Assembly: GCA_016867615.1 (NCBI GenBank)
Contig: VGJG01000156.1
Coordinates: 1 to 5,125 of the forward strand
Direction: 5' to 3'
Source: Candidatus Aminicenantota bacterium
GTDB taxonomy: Bacteria; Acidobacteriota; Aminicenantia; Aminicenantales; JAFGAV01
DNA length: 5,125 nt
The notes under the pieces: generated by a model
The model's input: the letters and a program-made list of their open reading frames with translations, nothing else
Told to the model about the DNA's origin: nothing
Database searches by the model: none
Shown: piece by piece, positions 1 through 4,039 of the stretch
How the letters are laid out: every line of letters starts with the position of its first letter
Numbering within the stretch: the stretch's first letter is position 1
Position numbers and translations under genes: made by a program

Positions 1-474
1 CCAGGACGGCCGCCAGAAGCTGCTCTCCATCTGCTTGGCCAGCCTTCCCGTGGCGCCGCAGCCGTAGACATAAATGCGCCGCTTCTCGAGGATCGCCGCC
101 TCGACTTCCCGGCTGAGGCTCTCCAGGGAGGCGGGCTGCGAGGCCAGGAGGTCGAGGCGGGCGGCGATGTCCTCGTCCACGGAGAACAGCATGGCCAGGC
201 CGGCGGCGGTGTCGCTCCGGACTTTTTCGCTCAGGCCCATCGTCCGGGGGTGCCGCTGCTCGGTCAACAGCGTGTGGAGCTGGAACTGCGTTTTGTCGGC
301 CACATAGTCCACCGATTCGTCGGAGGCGGCGATGCCCATGAGCTTGAGGAGGCTCTCGGCGGCCGCGGGAGCGGCGGTCTGGCCTCCTCCGCCGAGACCG
401 CCCGCGGGGAGGGCCAGGACCAGGGCCAGGCAGAGGGCCGGCAGGGAAGCCTTATCCATACTGGTGCCGGTCAT
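1..474 (-). CDS. MurQ/GckR-like SIS-domain protein with signal peptide, partial (C-terminus beyond left edge)
   Basis: The visible 158 residues are the N-terminal part of a protein resembling N-acetylmuramate-6-phosphate etherase (MurQ) and the glucokinase-regulator family. Residues 67-100 (LHTLLTEQRHPRTMGLSEKV and onward) match the MurQ N-terminal pattern of a TE-R-P segment followed by a helical region. Residues 134-147 (IYVYGCGATGRLAK) match the SIS-domain phosphosugar-binding loop, usually IGAGTSGRL in MurQ. Unusually, the protein begins with a Sec-type signal: MTGTSMDK, then a hydrophobic stretch at about 9-28, then a Gly/Ala-rich linker. This predicts a periplasmic or membrane-anchored SIS protein, whereas MurQ is cytoplasmic. 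I chose the ATG at 474 because GGAG lies nine bases before it; a second ATG at 459 has no clear ribosome site. The gene overlaps the deaminase gene by 23 bp and is the last visible gene of the tat operon. Family assignment is fairly secure; substrate and reaction are unknown. Confidence 0.8.
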   Translation of the reverse strand, partial: MTGTSMDKASLPALCLALVLALPAGGLGGGGQTAAPAAAESLLKLMGIAASDESVDYVADKTQFQLHTLLTEQRHPRTMGLSEKVRSDTAAGLAMLFSVDEDIAARLDLLASQPASLESLSREVEAAILEKRRIYVYGCGATGRLAKQMESSFWRPSW

Positions 475-961
475 CGAGGATGTCTCCTTCCTTCCAGTCG
501 CGGATCCAGTCGGCGATGAGAAAGGACATGTGCCCGCCGTCGGCGGTCGAACACACCACGCGCTCCAGGCCGGCGTTGATGATCATCTTCTTGCAGATGA
601 AGCAGGGGAAGGCGTTGATGTCCCGGCCGGAGACGAGGTCGCGGCCGAAGATGTACATGTCCCCGCCGAGAAGGCTCACCCCGGCCCGGGCGGCGTTGAT
701 GACGGCGTTCTGCTCGGCGTGGACGCTCCGGCAGAGCTCGTAGCGCTCGCCGTGGGGGATGTTGAGGGTGTCGCGCAGGCAGAAGCCGTGCTCCAGGCTG
801 TCCCGGGTCTTGCGCGGAGCGCCGACATAGCCCGTGGAGATGATCTGGTCGTCGCGGATGATGAGCGCCCCGATCGAGCGGCGGAAACAGGTCGAGCGCC
901 GCGCCACTTCGCGGGCGATGCCCAGGTAGTATTCGTCCTTGGAGACGCGGGGTGGCGTCAT
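452..961 (-). CDS. Deoxycytidylate (dCMP)-type deaminase, ComEB family
   Basis: This 169-residue protein belongs to the zinc-dependent cytidine/deoxycytidylate deaminase superfamily; dCMP deaminases convert dCMP to dUMP to feed thymidylate synthesis. The zinc site is intact: H81-A82-E83 (one ligand plus the proton-shuttling Glu) in CRSVHAEQNAV, and C120 and C123 in the PCFIC motif. Residues 28-52 (RSIGALIIRDDQIISTGYVG and onward) match the substrate-side strand and loop of the dCMP deaminase subfamily, and the length is typical. The start is well supported: GGAGG lies seven bases before the ATG, inside the end of the kinase gene. The ATG overlaps the kinase stop codon as ATGA, so the two are probably translationally coupled. 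No truncation is seen. The exact substrate (dCMP, dCTP or another nucleotide) cannot be decided from motifs alone. Confidence 0.93.
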   Translation of the reverse strand: MTPPRVSKDEYYLGIAREVARRSTCFRRSIGALIIRDDQIISTGYVGAPRKTRDSLEHGFCLRDTLNIPHGERYELCRSVHAEQNAVINAARAGVSLLGGDMYIFGRDLVSGRDINAFPCFICKKMIINAGLERVVCSTADGGHMSFLIADWIRDWKEGDILDDRHQYG

Positions 962-1560
962 AGGAGGGCCTCCAGTTTCTTATGGAATCGTTCCAGGGTG
1001 GAGTCGTTGATGACGGTCGCGTCCGCGAGCCTGAGGCAGAGGTGGAGCTGCTGGGCGCCGGGGTCGGCGCTCCGCTCCTCCCTCTCCTTGGCCGCGAACT
1101 CCTCGAGCGTCCGGGCGGACTCGTCGCGGCCGCGGCGCTGCGCCCTCTCGAAGCGGATCTCCACGGGCGCGTCCACGGCCAGGAGCCTGAACCCCGGCCG
1201 CGTCCTGAGGCGGGCGACCTCGGCGGGGTTGCGGATGCTGTCGATGACCGTGTCGCCCCGGACGCGCCTCAGGACGCGCCGGGCGAGGACGTCGGCGCCG
1301 AAGCGGCGCCGCAGGGCGTTGCCCGTCCGGATGAGGCTGTCCCGGCCGGGCTCGAGCCCCTTCTTGCGCAGCTCCTCGCGGACGATGTCGCTCAGGGAGA
1401 GGTAGGCGAAACCCCGCCGGGTGAAGAAGGCCGCCGCCTCGCCCTTGCCCGCGGCGTTCGTCCCGGTCAGGCCGAGGAGGCGGGGTTCGGGCGCGACGCG
1501 GCGGCCGCCGGGCTTCCGGGGCGCGGCGCCGGAGGGGGTGCGGGGTCGAGTGGGTGTCAT
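958..1560 (-). CDS. P-loop nucleotide kinase-like protein (dephospho-CoA kinase / UPF0200-like)
   Basis: This 200-residue P-loop NTPase has a Walker A motif at 33-41 (GTNAAGKGE). The GKGE ending, the SDIVREELRKKGL segment at 57-69, the DSIRNPAEV segment at 107-115 and the basic lid-like stretch at 136-147 (RFERAQRRGRDE) together resemble the UPF0200 and dephospho-CoA kinase-like nucleotide kinase group. A role phosphorylating a nucleoside monophosphate is plausible but not shown. The open frame extends far upstream to 2049, but that part is antisense to nothing and simply overlaps tatC in another frame, so I start at the ATG at 1560, two bases after the tatC stop. No strong ribosome site precedes it, suggesting coupling to tatC. 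The first 28 residues are a Pro/Arg-rich tail before the fold. The gene overlaps the downstream deaminase by four bases, which implies related functions. Confidence 0.82.
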   Translation of the reverse strand: MTPTRPRTPSGAAPRKPGGRRVAPEPRLLGLTGTNAAGKGEAAAFFTRRGFAYLSLSDIVREELRKKGLEPGRDSLIRTGNALRRRFGADVLARRVLRRVRGDTVIDSIRNPAEVARLRTRPGFRLLAVDAPVEIRFERAQRRGRDESARTLEEFAAKEREERSADPGAQQLHLCLRLADATVINDSTLERFHKKLEALL

Positions 1561-1562
1561 GC

Positions 1563-2333
1563 TCAACCCGCGGGTTCTTGCTCCGCCCTCTCTCTCTTCC
1601 TTTTGCCCCGGCCCACGAACCAGGCGATGACGATGCTCAGGCCGTACAGCCCGAGCATGGGCACGGCCAGGACGACCTGGCTGACGACGTCCGGCGAGGG
1701 GGTGATGATCGCTGCGACGATGAAGATGATGAGCAGGGCGTACTTGAATTTGCGGACCATGCCCCGGGCGGTGACGACACCCAGCTTGGCCAGGAAAAAG
1801 ACCAGGGTCGGCATCTCGAACACCAGGGCGATGCCGATCAGGAATTTGAGGGTGAAATTGAGGAAGTCGTTGATGACGATCATCGACTGGAAGTCCGAGC
1901 CGATGGTGATGAAGAACCGGCAGGCCCAGGGGAAAACGATATAGTAGCCGAACAGCGCCCCGCCGCTGAAGAACAGCGTGGAGAAGACGACGAAGGGCCA
2001 GACGTACCTCTTCTCCTTCTTGTACAGGCCGGGGGAGACGAACCGCCACACCTGGTAAAAAAGGACGGGCGCGGTGAAGAAGATCGCGGCGAAAAAGGCG
2101 ACCTTCATGTAGACCAGGAAGGGCTCGGTCACCCTGGTGAAGACAAGCTTCGTCCCCTCGGGCAGGATCTGGGTCAGGGGCAGGGTGAGGACGGTGTAGA
2201 GCTTTTTGCTCAGAAACCAGCCGGGGACGACCCCGCCCAGGACGACGAGAAAAGAGATGAAGATCCTCTTCCTCAACTCTTCGAGATGTTCGAGGAAAGT
2301 CATCTCGTTAGGAGACTTTCTTGCTTTCCTCAT
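1563..2333 (-). CDS. tatC: Sec-independent (twin-arginine) protein translocase subunit TatC
   Basis: TatC is the polytopic inner-membrane receptor for twin-arginine signal peptides. The 256-residue length and six hydrophobic segments are normal for the family. Diagnostic motifs are [11 protein letters not shown] at 13-23, RVTEPF at 67-72, [17 protein letters not shown] at 93-109, FEMP at 172-175, and RKFKY at 194-198 followed by a TPSPDVVSQ stretch at 211-219. E19 and E107 correspond to the conserved signal-peptide-binding glutamates (E15 and E103 in E. coli). The tail is basic ([12 protein letters not shown]). Two starts are possible. The ATG at 2333 has a GAGGAGG run directly abutting it, which is too close to be ideal, and overlaps tatA by 26 bp. 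The ATG at 2303 lies four bases after the tatA stop but has no clear ribosome site. Both leave the TatC core intact. Confidence 0.97.
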   Translation of the reverse strand: MRKARKSPNEMTFLEHLEELRKRIFISFLVVLGGVVPGWFLSKKLYTVLTLPLTQILPEGTKLVFTRVTEPFLVYMKVAFFAAIFFTAPVLFYQVWRFVSPGLYKKEKRYVWPFVVFSTLFFSGGALFGYYIVFPWACRFFITIGSDFQSMIVINDFLNFTLKFLIGIALVFEMPTLVFFLAKLGVVTARGMVRKFKYALLIIFIVAAIITPSPDVVSQVVLAVPMLGLYGLSIVIAWFVGRGKRKRERAEQEPAG

Positions 2334-2550
2334 CCTCCTCGAAGCCCTTCTTGAGGTCCTTCCCGGCCTGGCGGAATTCGTCGGCCTTGATCTCCTCCTC
2401 GAACCGCTCCTTGAGCTCGTCGGACGTCCGGCGGAACTCGCGGATGGCCCGGCCGATCGACTTGCCGACCTCCGGAAGTTTCTTCGGGCCGAAAACGAGC
2501 AGGGCGATGGCCAGGATGACCAGCATCTCGGGGAAGCCGATGCCCAGCAT
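2308..2550 (-). CDS. tatA: Twin-arginine translocase TatA/TatE-family subunit
   Basis: This 80-residue protein has the classic TatA/B/E layout: a short N-terminal membrane helix (about residues 4-20, [17 protein letters not shown]), the hinge [14 protein letters not shown] at 20-33, an amphipathic helix (RAIREFRR), and a charged Glu/Lys-rich cytoplasmic tail. TatA forms the oligomeric pore-like part of the folded-protein export system with TatC. The short tail favours TatA over TatB; the Glu in the membrane helix (FPE) occurs in several TatA/TatB-like proteins, so the subtype is not absolute. I chose the ATG at 2550: AGGAG lies nine bases upstream, and the only in-frame upstream candidate (GTG at 2580) falls inside the -10 element of the promoter. 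No separate tatB is seen in the window, so this may be a minimal TatA-TatC system unless tatB lies elsewhere. Confidence 0.95.
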   Translation of the reverse strand: MLGIGFPEMLVILAIALLVFGPKKLPEVGKSIGRAIREFRRTSDELKERFEEEIKADEFRQAGKDLKKGFEEDEESKKVS

Positions 2551-2578
2551 GTTTTCGCGCTCCTGACGATACGAGGGC

Positions 2579-2607
2579 ACTATAGCCCCCGCGCCTGGCT
2601 AAGTCAA
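2579..2607 (-). promoter_or_regulatory. Strong sigma70-type promoter of the tat operon
   Basis: Read on the minus strand, TTGACT (2607-2602) and TATAGT (2584-2579) are separated by exactly 17 bp; each hexamer matches the consensus at five of six positions. Transcription would begin near 2572, leaving about 22 nt before the tatA ATG at 2550, enough for the AGGAG ribosome site. This is the best promoter match in the window. Confidence 0.75.
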
Positions 2608-2609
2608 TA

Positions 2610-2634
2610 ACATGTGCTCGCGCGCTTGACATGT
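2610..2634. promoter_or_regulatory. Possible operator: paired ACATGT palindromes between divergent promoters
   Basis: The palindrome ACATGT occurs at 2610-2615 and again at 2629-2634 (the latter extends to GACATGTC, 2628-2635). The copies are 19 bp apart, near two helical turns, and lie between the two divergent promoters; the second overlaps the rightward -35 box. This is the geometry of a shared operator, but the hexamers are short and could be coincidental. No regulator gene is visible. Confidence 0.25.
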
Positions 2635-2655
2635 CGTCCTGCGGCTAATTATGCT
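2626..2655 (+). promoter_or_regulatory. Divergent sigma70-like promoter for the SUMF1-like gene
   Basis: A perfect -35 hexamer TTGACA (2626-2631) is followed after 18 bp by TATGCT (2650-2655), four of six to consensus. Initiation would be near 2662, giving a leader of about 180 nt before the TTG start at 2842. The leader contains a hairpin-capable stretch (CCCGCC at 2738-2743 with GGCGGG at 2760-2765), but I recognise no known riboswitch. Confidence 0.5.
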
Positions 2656-2689
2656 GATAAAAATTTCAATCGGGCGGGAGGGTGATGAG

Positions 2690-2845
2690 ATGATTTTAGG
2701 GGATTCGCGCCGTTCCCGGGGGCTTCCAATGATGCATCCCGCCGCAAGACGAGCTGCGAGGCGGGCAATTATTGGGAGGGCACCTCGCCGGAGGACTCGA
2801 TTTCTGCGTCCAGATACGCGGTTTATAAAGGAGGGGCCGCGTTGA
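2690..2845 (+). CDS. Possible small Arg-rich leader ORF (51 aa) overlapping the SUMF1-like start
   Basis: An ATG at 2690 is preceded by GGGAGGG (2676-2682) at a seven-base spacing, a credible ribosome site. It opens 51 codons beginning MILGDSRRSRG and ending IKEGPR. The product is very basic, with many Arg residues and no recognisable domain. Its TGA stop (2843-2845) overlaps the TTG start of the next gene as TTGA, a geometry typical of translational coupling. Against it being real: the composition is what an Arg-biased frame in GC-rich DNA looks like, and the downstream gene already has its own strong ribosome site. I treat it as a candidate leader peptide only. Confidence 0.22.
   Translation: MILGDSRRSRGLPMMHPAARRAARRAIIGRAPRRRTRFLRPDTRFIKEGPR
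2828..2836 (+). promoter_or_regulatory. Strong Shine-Dalgarno that fixes a TTG start
   Basis: AAGGAGGGG lies five bases before a TTG at 2842 (seven from the AAGGAGG core). There is no suitably placed ATG at the N-terminus of the downstream frame, and the TTG places a normal signal peptide at the protein start, so this site decides a rare TTG initiation codon. Confidence 0.75.
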
Positions 2846-3657
2846 GATTCAGGAAGAATTGCATTATTGGAACCAGAGCGAGAATTCTGTTTATAGCCTG
2901 CGGACTGGCGCTGCTTGCGCTCGGCCTTCAGGCTCAGGAAAAAACTCTCACGTTGGACCTGGGCGGGGGGGTGAGGATGGAATTCATGCTCATCCCCGCC
3001 GGGTCGTTCCTGATGGGGTCGAATACGGGAGAAGAGGATGAAAAGCCGGTTCACCGGGTGACGATCACCAAGCCGTTCTACATGGGGAAATACGAAGTCA
3101 CCCAGGAGCAGTGGCAGGCTCTCATGGGGAGCAATCCGAGCCGTTTCAAAGGGCCGAAAAATCCCGTTGAACAAGTGAGCTGGTTTGATTGCCGGGCGTT
3201 TCTGGCCAAGCTCAAGTCCAAGGCGAGCGGAAAGAACCCTCGGCTGCCCACGGAGGCCGAGTGGGAATACGCCTGCCGGGCGGGCAGCCGGAGCGAATAT
3301 TCTTTTGGGGATCGAGATGCGGACCTGAGGCGATATGCCTGGTATGGCCAGGGCCTAAGTGGAAGTACGCATCCGGTGGGCGAGAAAGAGCCCAATGCCT
3401 GGGGCCTGCATGATATGCATGGGAATGTCTGGGAGTGGTGTTCGGACGTTTATGGGGGATTTTATTATAAGGTCAGTCCGGAAATTGACCCGCAGGGGGC
3501 TGACTTTGGAGGAGAGCGCTTGTTGCGCGGCGGGTCGTGGCTTGATGATGCCGTCTTCTGCCATTCCGCGGCCCGCGGCTGGATCATGCCGGCGCATCGC
3601 GACGACTGCGGCGGGTTCCGTGCGGTCCTGCCCTTGCCAAGAAGCATGCAACCGTGA
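2842..3657 (+). CDS. Exported SUMF1/formylglycine-generating-enzyme-like domain protein, catalytic cysteines missing
   Basis: The 271-residue product has a basic N-terminus, a Sec signal peptide (hydrophobic 15-30, likely cleavage near LQAQ), then one complete FGE-sulfatase (SUMF1) domain. Family motifs are IPAGSFLMGS at 51-60, EKPVHRVTITKPFYMGKYEVTQ from 67, PVEQVSW at 108-114, RLPTEAEWEYACRAG at 134-148, NAWGLHDMHGNVWEWCSD at 185-202, LRGGSW at 228-233 and GGFR at 257-260. In true formylglycine-generating enzymes a cysteine pair near the C-terminus is essential. My alignment by eye puts A237 and S242 at those positions (in DDAVFCHSAAR), so sulfatase activation is unlikely; C240 and C256 are present but out of place. 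No sulfatase gene is adjacent. An alternative role is a binding or adhesion domain, or another SUMF1-fold oxidoreductase. The start is TTG with a strong Shine-Dalgarno. Codon usage looks less GC-biased than the flanking genes. Confidence 0.92.
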   Translation: MRFRKNCIIGTRARILFIACGLALLALGLQAQEKTLTLDLGGGVRMEFMLIPAGSFLMGSNTGEEDEKPVHRVTITKPFYMGKYEVTQEQWQALMGSNPSRFKGPKNPVEQVSWFDCRAFLAKLKSKASGKNPRLPTEAEWEYACRAGSRSEYSFGDRDADLRRYAWYGQGLSGSTHPVGEKEPNAWGLHDMHGNVWEWCSDVYGGFYYKVSPEIDPQGADFGGERLLRGGSWLDDAVFCHSAARGWIMPAHRDDCGGFRAVLPLPRSMQP

Positions 3658-3665
3658 ACCGGAAT

Positions 3666-3687
3666 CGCCCGGCTCAAGGGCCGGGCG
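3666..3687 (+). terminator. GC-rich hairpin just after the SUMF1-like gene (possible terminator)
   Basis: CGCCCGGC (3666-3673) pairs perfectly with GCCGGGCG (3680-3687) across a six-base loop, nine bases after the stop codon. No T-run follows, so it is not a canonical intrinsic terminator; it could stop or pause transcription, or protect the 3' end. Confidence 0.45.
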
Positions 3688-3741
3688 AGTGATGTCACGG
3701 AAGTCCTGGCTCCTGCCCTGCGCGAGAAGAACTGACCCATT

Positions 3742-3825
3742 CCGGAGACGCCTCCCGACGCAATCTTAGTGATATTAAACCCCCAGCCCCTGAGAATTCA
3801 GGGGAGCAGAGGACGGCGTCTCCGG
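3742..3825. repeat. 84-bp element bounded by 11-bp perfect inverted repeats
   Basis: CCGGAGACGCC (3742-3752) is the exact reverse complement of GGCGTCTCCGG (3815-3825). Between the arms sits a second hairpin, CCCCTGA (3787-3793) with TCAGGGG (3798-3804) around a GAAT loop. The interval has no coding frame I would trust. The nested layout could be a structured transcript, a palindromic repeat unit, or a very short element with terminal inverted repeats. Confidence 0.6.
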
Positions 3826-3836
3826 CAAGGTCGGAG

Positions 3837-3859
3837 GCAGCGAGCGAAGCGAGCGTTGC
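3837..3859. repeat. Direct repeat AGCGAGCG x2 within a small dyad
   Basis: AGCGAGCG occurs at 3839-3846 and 3848-3855, separated by one base. The flanks GCAGCG (3837-3842) and CGTTGC (3854-3859) can pair with one G-U wobble. It forms part of the run of palindromes in this gap. Confidence 0.4.
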
Positions 3860-3860
3860 A

Positions 3861-3910
3861 AGGGGGAAACGCGAAACGGGTTCCCCCTCCAAGGGGACTC
3901 CCCCCTGGAG
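3861..3910. repeat. Two adjoining, mutually exclusive hairpins
   Basis: AGGGGGAA (3861-3868) pairs perfectly with TTCCCCCT (3881-3888) across a 12-base loop. CTCCAAGGGG (3887-3896) pairs with CCCCCTGGAG (3901-3910) with one A-C mismatch and a four-base loop. The two stems share bases 3887-3888, so they cannot both form in full. Confidence 0.5.
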
Positions 3911-3961
3911 GTGTCCCGTCTCCGGGGAAGATTAAAACAAGGGAATTGCGAGACGGGACAC
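3911..3961. repeat. 51-bp element bounded by 12-bp perfect inverted repeats
   Basis: GTGTCCCGTCTC (3911-3922) is the exact reverse complement of GAGACGGGACAC (3950-3961). The 27-bp centre is AT-richer (it includes GATTAAAAC). The termini resemble in style the GTGTCCC/GGGACAC palindromes that recur as short interspersed repeats in some GC-rich bacteria and near REP-associated tyrosine transposases; that resemblance is from memory, and no transposase is in the window. It is not obviously a terminator because no T-tract follows. Confidence 0.65.
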
Positions 3962-3996
3962 TAGGACCGATGGCTCCTTGGATAATAAAGCCGAAC

Positions 3997-4025
3997 TTTA
4001 CTTCCTTCCGGCGGTCTGCTAATAT
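3997..4025 (+). promoter_or_regulatory. Candidate promoter for the S41 protease, nearly leaderless
   Basis: TTTACT (3997-4002) and TAATAT (4020-4025) are spaced by 17 bp, each four of six to consensus. Initiation near 4032 would leave only about eight nucleotides before the ATG at 4040, consistent with the lack of any Shine-Dalgarno there. The match is moderate. Confidence 0.4.
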
Positions 4026-4039
4026 TTTATCCTGTTTTC

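Larger units (their letters stand above)
3658..4039. other. 382-bp non-coding gap between the SUMF1-like and S41 genes
   Basis: No credible coding frame fits here. The gap holds the hairpin at 3666-3687, a palindrome-dense stretch at 3742-3961 and the candidate protease promoter. The core CGTCTC or its complement GAGACG occurs four times (3745-3750, 3817-3822, 3917-3922, 3950-3955), and CGTCTCCGG is directly repeated exactly 100 bp apart (3817-3825 and 3917-3925), so several alternative pairings are possible. Confidence 0.6.

Noticed and set aside
332..1405. Long plus-strand open frame (about 357 codons)
   Set aside because: It lies antisense to the deaminase and kinase genes, has low-complexity Arg/Ala/Pro composition and no recognisable domain; it is a GC-driven shadow.
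982..1944. Long plus-strand open frame (about 320 codons)
   Set aside because: Antisense to the kinase gene and tatC; no family motifs, and the opposite strand carries clear conserved proteins.
1561..2049. N-terminal extension of the kinase frame
   Set aside because: It overlaps tatC in another frame on the same strand and is a Pro/Arg/His-rich low-complexity translation; the kinase fold begins after the ATG at 1560.
1554..2354. Plus-strand open frame rich in Asp/Glu/Gly
   Set aside because: It is the mirror of tatC codons; composition is an artefact and no motif is present.
2551..2580. GTG at 2580 as the tatA start
   Set aside because: It falls within the -10 element of the tat promoter, upstream of the expected transcript start, and lacks a ribosome site; the ATG at 2550 has AGGAG at good spacing.
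2660..2841. Known riboswitch in the SUMF1-like leader
   Set aside because: I could not match any conserved riboswitch core; only generic short hairpins are visible.
2599..3174. Minus-strand open frame of about 191 codons
   Set aside because: Antisense to the SUMF1-like gene and its leader; no conserved features.
3742..3961. CRISPR array
   Set aside because: The repeats are inverted, few and unequal in spacing; there are no regular direct repeats with spacers.
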